A stretch of 64,000 nucleotides of DNA from Arenibaculum pallidiluteum. Its GTDB lineage: Bacteria > Pseudomonadota > Alphaproteobacteria > Azospirillales > Azospirillaceae. A program made the position numbers and the translations under genes. Below are positions 17,557-25,658 of this stretch, piece after piece. The DNA is taken from contig NZ_JAFIQU010000006.1 of NCBI RefSeq assembly GCF_017355985.1, forward strand, positions 62,001 to 126,000, written 5' to 3'. Numbering within the stretch: position 1 is the stretch's first letter; the number at the start of each line of letters is the position of its first letter. The notes beneath the pieces were generated by a model that saw nothing but the letters and a program-made list of their open reading frames with translations, ran no database searches and was not told the origin of the DNA.

Positions 17557-18363
17557 TCAGACGGGCTTGCCCAGGAAGTCGCCGAAGGCGCGGTAGAAGC
17601 CTTCCTCGTCGTCCCAGGGGATCATGTGCCCGGCGGTCTCCACCCGGACCGTGAGGATCCCGGGCAGGAGATCGCGGATCTCGGCCTCGTCCTGGGGCGG
17701 GATCACGTCGCCGCGCCCGGCCGATATCAGCAGGGTCGGACAGCGGACCCGCGGGAAGTCGGCATGGATGTCGTCGGTCTGGAAAGCCTCGAAGGCCGTC
17801 ACGATGGCGCGCTCGTCGCAGGTGTGGAGCCATTCGGCGCGCAGGCGGAGCTGAGCCTCGGTCCAGGTCGGACAGAAGCGCCGCATCTCCTCGATCCCCG
17901 CCCCGCTCCTCATCAGGCGGATGGAATCGACGTACCAGGGAAGCTGCGCCGGATAGGGCCTGCGGCCGGGGCCGGAGACCGGCGGATCGACCAGCACCAG
18001 GCGGCGCGGCTGCGCGCCGTGCCGGGAGACCGCGCGCAGCCCGATGCGCGCGCCCATGGAATGGCCGACCACGGCATAGTCCCGAAGGCCCAGCGCCTCG
18101 GCGAAGGCCGTCAGGTCGGCGGCCATGGCGTCGAGCCCGTAGTCGAGGGCGTCCGACGCCTCCGAGAGGCCGCGCCCCCGGACGTCGAGCACATAGGTGT
18201 CGAAGGAGCGCCCGAAGCGCTCGGCCACGAAGCCCCAGGTCACCGCAGGGCTGGTGATGCCCGGGACGATGACCACCGCCGGCCCCTCGCCCCCGTAGCG
18301 GAGATAGTGCTGCCGGATGCCGTTCGCGCGGATGTTCGCGCCGTAGAGATGGGTGCTCGTCAT
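17557..18363 (-). CDS. nicD: N-formylmaleamate deformylase
   Basis: 268 residues, alpha/beta hydrolase. Nucleophile elbow GHSMG with S102, acid D126 (RLVLVDPPVSG) and H246 (AGHMIPWDD); the residue spacing agrees with P. putida NicD. Shared blocks include ANGIRQHYLRYGG, VPGITSPAVTWGFVAER and LPWYVDSIR. It removes formate from N-formylmaleamate to give maleamate. 16 bases separate it from nicE upstream. Confidence 0.94.
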   Translation of the reverse strand: MTSTHLYGANIRANGIRQHYLRYGGEGPAVVIVPGITSPAVTWGFVAERFGRSFDTYVLDVRGRGLSEASDALDYGLDAMAADLTAFAEALGLRDYAVVGHSMGARIGLRAVSRHGAQPRRLVLVDPPVSGPGRRPYPAQLPWYVDSIRLMRSGAGIEEMRRFCPTWTEAQLRLRAEWLHTCDERAIVTAFEAFQTDDIHADFPRVRCPTLLISAGRGDVIPPQDEAEIRDLLPGILTVRVETAGHMIPWDDEEGFYRAFGDFLGKPV

Positions 18364-18379
18364 CTTGCGGCCACCTCGG

Positions 18380-19135
18380 TCAGAACGCGCCCGAGAGGAG
18401 CGCGCCCGCCCCCGGCACCGAGCGCCTGAGGCCGAGCGCCTTCAGCTTGGCGTAGGTCGTGGCGGCCGCCGCCGTGACGACGGGCTTGCCGGTCATGGCC
18501 TCGACCTCCGCGATCGCGGGCAGCGAGGGCATCTGCACGCAGGCCGAGAGGACGACGACATCCGCCTCCGACGTGTTCATGCCGGCCACGATCCCCGGCA
18601 GGCGCGCAGGGTCGTGCCGCCCGACATCGAGGTTGTTCGGGATCTCGAGCGCCCGCCAGTCGATGACCTGCACGCCCTCGTGCTCGATGTACTCGATCAC
18701 TATGCGGGTCAGCGGCTTCATGTAGGGGGCGACCAGGGCGATCCGCCTGGCCTTCAGCACCTGGAGCGCATCGACCAGCGCGCCCGCGCTGGTGATGACC
18801 GGGGCCGGCGCGTCGTTCTCGCGCGTGCGGGCGTGCAGCCGCTCCTGCGAGACCCGGTGATAGGACTTGCCCATGCTCATGATGGCGACGAGGCAGGCAT
18901 AGCCCAGGACATCGACCCGCGCGTCGCTGAGCTCGAGCGCGCAGCGGTCGGACTCCGCGTCCATGGCCGCGAGCTCGTCCTTGGAAACCGTCTTCATGCG
19001 CATGCGGCTGGAATGGAAGGTGAAGCGCGTGCCGTGGGTCAGGGCATGCGCGTTCAGCATCGCCGGGATCTCGGTCTCCATGGTCGTGTTGGAGCTCGGG
19101 ACGATCTGGCCGATGCGGTAGGTCTTGCCGTTCAT
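18380..19135 (-). CDS. nicE: Maleate cis-trans isomerase
   Basis: 251 residues from the ATG at 19135, chosen over one 12 bases upstream because AGGA lies at proper spacing before it. Asp/Glu racemase-superfamily fold with two catalytic cysteines, C81 (LGYACLVAIMSMG) and C199 (VLSACVQMPSL), and an N-terminal IVPSSNTTMETE phosphate/carboxylate loop, as in maleate isomerases. Converts maleate to fumarate, the last step, which feeds the TCA cycle. Confidence 0.93.
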   Translation of the reverse strand: MNGKTYRIGQIVPSSNTTMETEIPAMLNAHALTHGTRFTFHSSRMRMKTVSKDELAAMDAESDRCALELSDARVDVLGYACLVAIMSMGKSYHRVSQERLHARTRENDAPAPVITSAGALVDALQVLKARRIALVAPYMKPLTRIVIEYIEHEGVQVIDWRALEIPNNLDVGRHDPARLPGIVAGMNTSEADVVVLSACVQMPSLPAIAEVEAMTGKPVVTAAAATTYAKLKALGLRRSVPGAGALLSGAF

Positions 19136-19184
19136 GGTGTCCTGCATCCTCTCGGTGGCTCGCTCTTGGGGCTCGGGGGGCGTC

Positions 19185-20408
19185 TCAGGCGACGAGGCGC
19201 GGCTGCGACGGGACGCCGGGGCGGAAGGCGCGGGCGTCGTAGGCATAGACCCAGTTCGCCTGGATGCCCGTGGCCTGCGGGTTGATGAGGCCGCGGAGCC
19301 AGTAGATGAAGTCGCGCTTGGCCTGGGCGAGCGGCGACGGGAGGTGGTAGGTGCGGCCGCGCTCGCGCGCCTCGAGCTGCACGCGGCTGGTCCGGGGCAG
19401 CCGCTCGGCCTCGTAGTCGCGCAGCGCCGACGGAACGTCGCTTCCGTGGCCGTCGAGCGCGGCGGCGAGGACGTAGGCGTCCTCGATCGCCATGGCCGCG
19501 CCCTGGGACAGGAAGGGCAGCATGGGATGGGCGGCATCGCCCAGCAGCGTCACGCGGCCCTGCGACCAGGTCGTCATGGGGTCGCGGTCGAACAGGCCCC
19601 ATTTGAACACCTGGTCGACACGCTGGAACAACGTCTCGACATTGCGGTGCCAGCCCTGGAAGGCGCCGAGCATCTCCTCCTTCGTGCTGGGCGCGTTCCA
19701 GGATTCCTCGACCCAGGCGCTGGTCTCGGCGACGGCAACGATATTCACGGCCTTGCCGCCGCGCACGTAGTAGGTCACCACGTGGCTCTTGGGGCCGAAC
19801 CAGAACGAGGCGTCGGGGCTGACGAAATCGACCACGCCGTCAACGGGGACAACCGCCCGGTAGCACATGTGCCCGGTGAAGCGCGGCGCCTCGGCCCCGA
19901 AGAGCGCCGACCGAACGGCCGAGCGCACGCCGTCGGCGCCGACGATCAGGTCGGCCTCGTACGCGCTGCCGTCGTCGAAGAGCGCGACCGCCGAGTTCTT
20001 CTCCTGGCGGATGCCGGTGCAGCTCACCCCGAAGGTCGCGACGCTCTCCGGAACCAGCGAGGCCAGGATCGCGTGCAGGTCGGCCCGGTGGATGTGAATG
20101 AACGGCGCATCGTACAGGACCGGGCAGGTGTCGATCAGCGGCGTGCGGAAGTTCTCGCGCGCCGTCCGCCAGTTGCGGCCGACCAGCGCCCTGGGCAGGA
20201 AGCCCGCGGCCTGCAGCTTCTCGAGAAGGCCCAGCGCCTTCATCACCTTGACCGCGTTCGGCGTCATCTGGATCCCGGCGCCGATCTCGCCGAAGGCCGG
20301 GGCCCGCTCGAACACGCGCACCTCGAAGCCGCGCTGGAGCAGGCTGCCCGCCAGCGCCACGCCCCCGATGCCGCCACCGACGATCCCGACCCGCAGTTTC
20401 CCTGTCAT
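19185..20408 (-). CDS. FAD-dependent aromatic monooxygenase, NicC-like/salicylate-hydroxylase-like
   Basis: 407 residues from the ATG at 20408, preceded by GGAGAGGG; an ATG 30 bases upstream lacks a better site. FAD motif VGIVGGGIGG (8-17), DG motif GADGVRSAVRS and GD motif LLGDAAHPM. In the nic context it should make 2,5-dihydroxypyridine, as NicC does from 6-hydroxynicotinate by decarboxylative hydroxylation. Compared with what I recall of P. putida NicC, His47 is replaced by Gln (GIQMTPN) and His302 by Phe (LPFLSQG), while the Tyr of VTYYVRG is kept. It therefore looks more like salicylate hydroxylase, and its substrate may be another hydroxypyridine carboxylate. First gene of the nic run. 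Confidence 0.8.
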   Translation of the reverse strand: MTGKLRVGIVGGGIGGVALAGSLLQRGFEVRVFERAPAFGEIGAGIQMTPNAVKVMKALGLLEKLQAAGFLPRALVGRNWRTARENFRTPLIDTCPVLYDAPFIHIHRADLHAILASLVPESVATFGVSCTGIRQEKNSAVALFDDGSAYEADLIVGADGVRSAVRSALFGAEAPRFTGHMCYRAVVPVDGVVDFVSPDASFWFGPKSHVVTYYVRGGKAVNIVAVAETSAWVEESWNAPSTKEEMLGAFQGWHRNVETLFQRVDQVFKWGLFDRDPMTTWSQGRVTLLGDAAHPMLPFLSQGAAMAIEDAYVLAAALDGHGSDVPSALRDYEAERLPRTSRVQLEARERGRTYHLPSPLAQAKRDFIYWLRGLINPQATGIQANWVYAYDARAFRPGVPSQPRLVA

Positions 20409-20440
20409 GTCCCTCTCCTCTTGCGGGGCTTCCGCCACGC

Positions 20441-20468
20441 GAAAATAATTGATCGTTTGTTTAATTTC
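20441..20468. promoter_or_regulatory. AT-rich dyad upstream of nicC-like gene (putative nic operator, site B)
   Basis: Sequence begins GAAAATAATTGATCGTTTG and ends TTAATTTC, an imperfect dyad in an otherwise GC-rich spacer between the livF-type gene and the nicC-like start, centred about 46 bases before the ATG. The core AATTGATCGTTT recurs inverted and nearly unchanged upstream of the importer's binding-protein gene (25284-25308), suggesting one regulator for both transcripts. Confidence 0.55.
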
Positions 20469-20501
20469 TGGATCGCGAAAGGGGCCGCTCCCCTTTTCCC
20501 C

Positions 20502-21278
20502 TCACCCACCGAGATAGGCGCGGAGCAGGTCCGGATCGCCGCGCAGGTCCTCGGAGCGCCGGCCGGCCATGATCCGGCCGGTCTCGACGACATAGGCCCG
20601 CGACGCCACGGACAGCGCGTTGTGGATGTTCTGCTCGACCAGCAGCACGGTCACGCCGTGGGCGTTGATGGAGCGGACCACCTCGAAGACCTCCTCGGCC
20701 ATCTTGGGGCTGAGCCCCAGGCTCGGCTCGTCGAGCATCAGGAGGCGCGGCTCCGACATCAGGGCGCGCGCGATCGCGAGCATCTGCTGCTCGCCGCCGC
20801 TGAGGGTGCCGGCGAGCTGCCGCGCACGCTCGCGCAGGCGCGGGAAGCGGTGGAAGGCCATGCCGACGCGCCGCTGCACCTCGGCCTTCGAGCGGCAGAG
20901 ATACGCGCCGAGGGAGATGTTCTCCTCGACGGTCATGCCGGGCCAGACGTGCCGCTCCTCGGGGCAGTGGGCGATGCCGGCGGCGACGATGCGGTCGGGC
21001 GCGAGGTTGGCGATCGACCGGCCTTCGAAGGTGATCGTCCCGGTCCGGGCCTTGAGAAGACCGGAGATCGCCCGCAGCGTCGTGCTCTTCCCGGCGCCGT
21101 TCGCCCCGATCAGGGCCACGGTCTCGCCGGCATGAACCTCCAGCGACACGCCGTGAAGGGCCGTGGCGTTGCCGTAGGCGACCTTCAGGCCATCGACCAC
21201 CAGGACGGGCCCGGCCCGGTCGGTCGGGACAACGCCGGCGGGAGCGGCGGCGGAAGCGGATACGAGCATCGCGGTCAT
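20502..21278 (-). CDS. Branched-chain-type ABC transporter ATP-binding protein, LivF type
   Basis: 258 residues from the ATG at 21278, overlapping the LivG-type stop by 4 bases. Walker A GANGAGKSTT, Q-loop region CPEERHVWPGMTVEENISLG, signature LSGGEQQM, Walker B LLMLDEPSLGLSP, switch His replaced by the LivF-type VEQN. A 29-residue Ala/Pro-rich N-terminal extension is present. Last gene of a five-gene HAAT importer set; 93 bases later comes the nicC-like gene. Confidence 0.92.
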   Translation of the reverse strand: MTAMLVSASAAAPAGVVPTDRAGPVLVVDGLKVAYGNATALHGVSLEVHAGETVALIGANGAGKSTTLRAISGLLKARTGTITFEGRSIANLAPDRIVAAGIAHCPEERHVWPGMTVEENISLGAYLCRSKAEVQRRVGMAFHRFPRLRERARQLAGTLSGGEQQMLAIARALMSEPRLLMLDEPSLGLSPKMAEEVFEVVRSINAHGVTVLLVEQNIHNALSVASRAYVVETGRIMAGRRSEDLRGDPDLLRAYLGG

Positions 21279-22063
21279 GCTGCGGCCTTCCCGAGATAGG
21301 CTTCGACGACGTCGGGGTTCGCCTGGACCTCGTGCGGCCGTCCCTCGGCGAGCTTCTGCCCGAAGTTCAGGACCACGACCCGGTCCGAGACCGACATCAC
21401 GAGACCCATGTTGTGCTCGACCACCAGGAGCGACTGGACGTAGCGCCCGACGAGCGTCCTCAGCGTCTCGCCGAAGCCGGCGGCCTCGTGGCTGTTCAGC
21501 CCGGCCGCCGGCTCGTCGAGCATCAGCAGCGTGGGCTTGGCGGCCAGGGCCACCGCGACCTCGAGCAGCCTGAGCTCGCCGCAGGACAGCAGGTGCGCCG
21601 GGGCGTTCATGCGCCGGCCCAGCCCCATCATCTCGATGATTGTCGCCGCGCTGTCCCGCGCCGCGCGCTCGGCCCGGCGGACCCGCTCGCCGGGAAGGAA
21701 GGTCTCGAGCAGCGACTGCCTTCCGTCCAGGTAGTGGCCGGTCAGCACGTTCTCGAACACGGTCAGCCGCTTCATGACGTTCGTCTTCTGGAAGCTGCGC
21801 ACCAGGCCCATCCGGGCGATGGCGAAGGGCTTGCGGTTGGTGATGTCCACGCCCTTGAAGCGCACGCGGCCCTCGGTCGGCGTGTAGAAGCCGGTCAGCA
21901 TGTTGAAGCAGGTCGTCTTGCCGGCGCCGTTGGGGCCGATCAGGCCGACGATCTCGCCGGGCATGATCTCGAAGCTGAAGTCCCGGACCGCCGTGAGGCC
22001 GCCGAACCTCATGGTCAGATTGTCGGCGCGCAGCAGCGGCTCGGCGTCGTGGAGCGCGTTCAT
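21275..22063 (-). CDS. Branched-chain-type ABC transporter ATP-binding protein, LivG type
   Basis: 262 residues. Walker A GPNGAGKTT, the LivG-type ARMGLVRSFQKTNVMKRLTV segment, signature LSCGELRLLE (a Cys replaces the usual Tyr or Gly), Walker B LLMLDEPAAGLN, and VVEHNMGLVM as the switch. Typical LivG length. It overlaps the permease gene upstream and the LivF-type gene downstream by 4 bases each. Confidence 0.92.
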   Translation of the reverse strand: MNALHDAEPLLRADNLTMRFGGLTAVRDFSFEIMPGEIVGLIGPNGAGKTTCFNMLTGFYTPTEGRVRFKGVDITNRKPFAIARMGLVRSFQKTNVMKRLTVFENVLTGHYLDGRQSLLETFLPGERVRRAERAARDSAATIIEMMGLGRRMNAPAHLLSCGELRLLEVAVALAAKPTLLMLDEPAAGLNSHEAAGFGETLRTLVGRYVQSLLVVEHNMGLVMSVSDRVVVLNFGQKLAEGRPHEVQANPDVVEAYLGKAAA

Positions 22064-23019
22064 ACCGTCTTCTCCTCGGCGGGGGTGTTGCGCAGGATCG
22101 TCGATCCATGCTGCTCGCGGCGTCGGGCGACGAAGCCCATCAGGCCGTTGGGCAGGAAGAGGACGATCGCCATGACGATCAGGCCGAACAGCGTGAGGCG
22201 CAGCTCCTGCACCTCGCGCAGGTATTCCTCGAGCAGCGTCACGATGACCGCGCCGACGATGGGTCCGACCAGCGTGCCCTTCCCGCCCATCAGCACCATG
22301 ATGATGATCGTCGCCATGAAGGCGAACTGGAACACCTCGGGCCCGACGAAGGAGATGTAGTGGGCGTAGAAGCCGCCGGCCAAGCCGGCCATGAAGGCGC
22401 CCAGCACGAAGGCCTGCATGGCGGCGCCGAAGGGGTCGACGCCGATGGACTGGGCGACGTAGCGGTTCTCGCGCACCGCGACCGCCGCCCGCCCCGCGTT
22501 CGAGTAGACGAAGCGATAGGACAGGTAGAGCGCGAGGGCGGCGAGCGCCAGGATGACGAAGTAGAACTCCCGCTTGTCCGTGAGGCCCGACTGCCCGATC
22601 CCTGCCAGGCCCATGGGCCCGTTGGTCACGGCGATCCAGTTGTTCGCGACGAGCCGCAGGACCTCGGCGAAGGCCAGGGTGACGATCACGAAATAGGGCC
22701 CCTGCAGGCGCAGCGTGATCGCGCCGATGGCGAAGCCGAAGGCGGCGGCCACCAGCCCCGCGACGGGGACCGTGATCCAGAGCGGCAGACCCGCATGGGT
22801 CGACAGCAGCGCGGCCGTGTAGGCGCCCGTGCCGAGGAAGGCCGTGTGGCCCAGCGAGAACTCGCCGACATAGCCGACAACGAGGTTCAGGCTGGTCGCG
22901 AGGACCACGTAGAACAGCGCCATCACCGCGAGGTGGAGCAGGTACTGGTCCGTCACCGCGAAGGGCAGCAGGAGAGCGCCGACGAGCGCGACCAGGAGCG
23001 TGTTTCGTTCCAGCGTCAT
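22060..23019 (-). CDS. Branched-chain-type ABC transporter permease, LivM type
   Basis: 319 residues with about eight to ten hydrophobic segments. LivM hallmarks are LNLVVGYVGEFSLGHTAFLGTGAY and GRAAVAVRENRYVAQSIG (the EAA-like coupling loop). One base separates it from the LivH-type gene and 4 bases overlap the LivG-type gene. The C-terminal tail is basic and cytoplasmic. Confidence 0.92.
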   Translation of the reverse strand: MTLERNTLLVALVGALLLPFAVTDQYLLHLAVMALFYVVLATSLNLVVGYVGEFSLGHTAFLGTGAYTAALLSTHAGLPLWITVPVAGLVAAAFGFAIGAITLRLQGPYFVIVTLAFAEVLRLVANNWIAVTNGPMGLAGIGQSGLTDKREFYFVILALAALALYLSYRFVYSNAGRAAVAVRENRYVAQSIGVDPFGAAMQAFVLGAFMAGLAGGFYAHYISFVGPEVFQFAFMATIIIMVLMGGKGTLVGPIVGAVIVTLLEEYLREVQELRLTLFGLIVMAIVLFLPNGLMGFVARRREQHGSTILRNTPAEEKTV

Positions 23020-23020
23020 G

Positions 23021-23893
23021 TCATGCCCTCTCCGCGCGGGCCGAGAAGATGCCCTGCGGGCGGAACAGAAGGATCAGGATCACAAGGACGAAGCCGATGA
23101 CGTCGACCATCCCGGTCGCCACGTAGCCACCCCACATGGCCTCGGCGATGCCGAGCAGCAGGCCGCCGGCGACGGCGCCCGCGAAGCTGCCCATGCCGCC
23201 CAGGATCACGACCACGAAGCTCTTCAGGCTGACCAGGCCGCCGATCGAGGCCTGCGCCGAGTAGACGGATGCGAGGAGCATGCCGGAGAGTGCCGCGAGC
23301 GTGCAGCCGAGCGCGAAGGTGGCGGCATAGACGTGCTTCGTGCGGATTCCGGCCAGGCTCGCCGCCATGGGATCCTGGAAGGTCGCGCGCATGGCCCGGC
23401 CCAGCCGCGTCCGCCGGATCAGCAGGTGCGCCGCGAGGATGGCGGCGGCGCCCACGGCGACCGCCAGCAGCCGCAGCTTCGTGACGATGATCGGCCCGAT
23501 GAACACCGGCCCCTCGGCGAAGGCGCCGGCGACCTTCATCGGCGCCGGGCCGACGACGAGAAGCGTCGCGTTCACGAGGAAGATCGAGAGCCCGATGGTC
23601 AGCAGGATGCCGGGCTCCTCGCCCTGGCCGCGGACCCGTTCGATCAGGAAGCGGTCGACGAGCCATCCCAGGGTCGCCATGGTCGCGGCCACGAGGGCGA
23701 GACCCAGGAAGAAGTTCAGCCCCAGATGCGCCGTGACGAACCAGCCCAGCACGCCGCCCAGCATGTAGAACTCGCCATGGGCGAAGTTCACGACCCGCAT
23801 CAGGCCGAAGATCAGGGTCAGGCCGAGCGCCGACAGCGCGTAGAAGGCGCCGATCACCAGGCCGTTTGCGAGATACTGCAGAAAGAGGTCCAT
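23021..23893 (-). CDS. Branched-chain-type ABC transporter permease, LivH type
   Basis: 290 residues, hydrophobic throughout. LivH hallmarks: YLANGLVIGAFYALSALGL, GLMRVVNFAHGEFYMLGG and the coupling segment MRATFQDPMAASLAGI, ending LVILILLFRPQGIF. Follows the binding-protein gene after 140 bases, a spacing common where the binding protein is made in excess. Confidence 0.93.
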   Translation of the reverse strand: MDLFLQYLANGLVIGAFYALSALGLTLIFGLMRVVNFAHGEFYMLGGVLGWFVTAHLGLNFFLGLALVAATMATLGWLVDRFLIERVRGQGEEPGILLTIGLSIFLVNATLLVVGPAPMKVAGAFAEGPVFIGPIIVTKLRLLAVAVGAAAILAAHLLIRRTRLGRAMRATFQDPMAASLAGIRTKHVYAATFALGCTLAALSGMLLASVYSAQASIGGLVSLKSFVVVILGGMGSFAGAVAGGLLLGIAEAMWGGYVATGMVDVIGFVLVILILLFRPQGIFSARAERA

Positions 23894-24033
23894 GTTCGGT
23901 CCCGCGGGAGCTTGGATCGGAAGGCGGGGGCCGACGGGGGCCCGGTCCGCCCGTCGGTGCCTGCGGTCCCTGGAGCGGCCTGTGGTCCGGTTGGAACCCC
24001 GGGCCGCTCCAGCCTCCGGAAATCCGGAGCGGA

Positions 24034-25170
24034 TCAGTCCGTCGCTTCGACGGGGGCCGAGGCGATGACCTTGGGCTCGCCCTTCTCGAGCCGGACCAGC
24101 ACCGCGTCGAAGCCGTAGGCCTGGCCCTTTCCGGTGAACTGGTAGACCCCGTTGGGCGCCTCGTAGCGGGTCTTCTGCAGGGCCGCGCGGATCGCCTCGG
24201 CATCCGTGCTGCCGGCACCGGCGATCGCCGCGGCCACGATGTTGAGGGCGTTGTAGCCGGCGGCGCCGTACTTGCCGGGCTTGATGCCGTACTTGGCTTC
24301 ATACTTCTTCACGAAGGCCTGGTTGCGCGGGGCCTCGTAGGTGGAGGCGTAGGGCACGGCCGCATGGATGCCTTCGGCCGCATCGCCCGCGAGCTTGATG
24401 AAGTCGGCCGTGGCCCAGGAGCCGACGCCGAAGACCTTGGCGGTGATGCCGAGCTCGCGGATCTGCTTGACCAGGATCGAGCCGTCCTGGGTCTCGGCGG
24501 CCACGAAGACACCATCGGGCTTCGCCGCGCGCAGCTTAGTGAGCAGGGTGAAGAAGTCGGTGGTTCCGTGATCGAAATACTCGGTCAGGACGGTCTTCAC
24601 GCCGAGCGCCGAGAGGTCGCGGCTGAACTCCTCGATGCCGCCGCGGCCCCAATCGTCGTTGACCCCGATATAGGCGACGCTGCCGAGCTTCAGGTCCTTG
24701 GCGAGGATCTTCGCGAAGGCCTTCGCCATCAGGCCGTCGGTCTCGGCTGCGCGGAAGAAGTAGGGGTTCCCCTGCTCCGTCAGATCGGCCTTGGACGAGA
24801 CGCCGGTCACCAGCGGGATCTTGTACTTCTGGGCAACCGGCATGATGGCTGCCGTCGCCGAGCTGCAGAAGGCACCGACCAGGCCGACCACCTTGTCCTT
24901 CTGCACGAGCTTCTCGACGGCATTCACCGAGTTGGCGGGCTTGCACTGCCCGTCCTCGATGATGAGCTCGATCTTCTTGCCGAGGACGCCACCCGCGGCG
25001 TTGACCTCCTCGATCGCCAGCCTGGCGCCTTCCACCACGGACTGGCCGTTGTAGGCGACCGAGCCCGTGAGCGGCTGGATCAGGCCGATCCTGACCGTCT
25101 CCTGGGCCTGGGCGGGAGCAGCGGCCGCCACGCCCGCCATCAGCACGCTTCCGAGAACCAATCTGTGCAT
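24034..25170 (-). CDS. Branched-chain-type ABC substrate-binding protein (probable pyridine-carboxylate importer subunit)
   Basis: 378 residues from the ATG at 25170, preceded by GGAGAGG; the open frame extends upstream but this start opens a clear Sec signal peptide (MHRLVLGSVLMAGVAAAAPA, cleavage after AQA). Mature part begins ETVRIGLIQPLTGSVAYNGQ, the LivJ/K (Peripla_BP_6) opening, with QKDKVVGLVGAFCSSAT and GVNDDWGRGG. Genes for both permeases and both ATPases follow. The ligand is probably the pyridine compound degraded by the adjacent nic genes, inferred from adjacency and the shared dyad; amino-acid uptake is the alternative. Confidence 0.88.
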   Translation of the reverse strand: MHRLVLGSVLMAGVAAAAPAQAQETVRIGLIQPLTGSVAYNGQSVVEGARLAIEEVNAAGGVLGKKIELIIEDGQCKPANSVNAVEKLVQKDKVVGLVGAFCSSATAAIMPVAQKYKIPLVTGVSSKADLTEQGNPYFFRAAETDGLMAKAFAKILAKDLKLGSVAYIGVNDDWGRGGIEEFSRDLSALGVKTVLTEYFDHGTTDFFTLLTKLRAAKPDGVFVAAETQDGSILVKQIRELGITAKVFGVGSWATADFIKLAGDAAEGIHAAVPYASTYEAPRNQAFVKKYEAKYGIKPGKYGAAGYNALNIVAAAIAGAGSTDAEAIRAALQKTRYEAPNGVYQFTGKGQAYGFDAVLVRLEKGEPKVIASAPVEATD

Positions 25171-25283
25171 GACCTCTCCTGTTCGATGAAGCTTCCAGGA
25201 TCGTCCGGACCTGGTTTCCGCCTGTCCGACATCGGCCGCCATGGGCCTGCGGCTACCGCCACCCACCTTCACGATCCGCAGAC

Positions 25284-25308
25284 CTAATTATACGACCAAT
25301 TAATTTTC
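25284..25308 (-). promoter_or_regulatory. Putative promoter and nic operator (site A) upstream of the importer
   Basis: On the minus strand this reads GAAAATTAATTGGTCGTAT followed by AATTAG. It contains a perfect TATAAT (25287-25292) about 117 bases before the binding-protein ATG, with no good -35 box. It matches site B upstream of nicC over AATTG[G/A]TCGT[A/T]T, inverted. An operator lying over the -10 box suggests repression by occlusion. Confidence 0.55.
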
Positions 25309-25658
25309 AGCGACGCTAAGCACGGTTCCTGGGCCTGTCAACATTTCGAATTTTCATGATTTTCGCCGACATCGAGGCGGCGGACTGAGCGTCGGGGAAC
25401 CTTGCAGATGCCGTGCCAGGGGCCAAGCCGACGGGATTCCGCCGGCTAACCCGCATCCTCCGCCTCGGCCTGTGGCGCGGAATCGAGCAATCCGCCGGCG
25501 AAATGACCGCCGGCGGTGCGCATGCATGCATGAAAGGCAAAAGAGGTAGGCGGCCTCACGGCCGGACGGTGCCGGCCGCGGGAAGGTTTACCCGCGCCGC
25601 GGGAACTCTGGCGCCCGATGACGCCGCGGCGGCGTCGCGATGCCTCCGCGCCCTACCG
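25309..25658. other. Intergenic region with a perfect hairpin
   Basis: About 350 bases without a credible gene between the importer promoter and the 3' end of the AEC carrier gene (both minus strand). It holds a perfect 9-bp inverted repeat, CCGCCGGCG at 25492-25500 and CGCCGGCGG at 25508-25516, with a 7-base loop. There is no T run after it, so it is at best a weak or Rho-assisted terminator for the AEC transcript. A shorter CG-rich repeat lies near 25575-25605. Confidence 0.5.
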
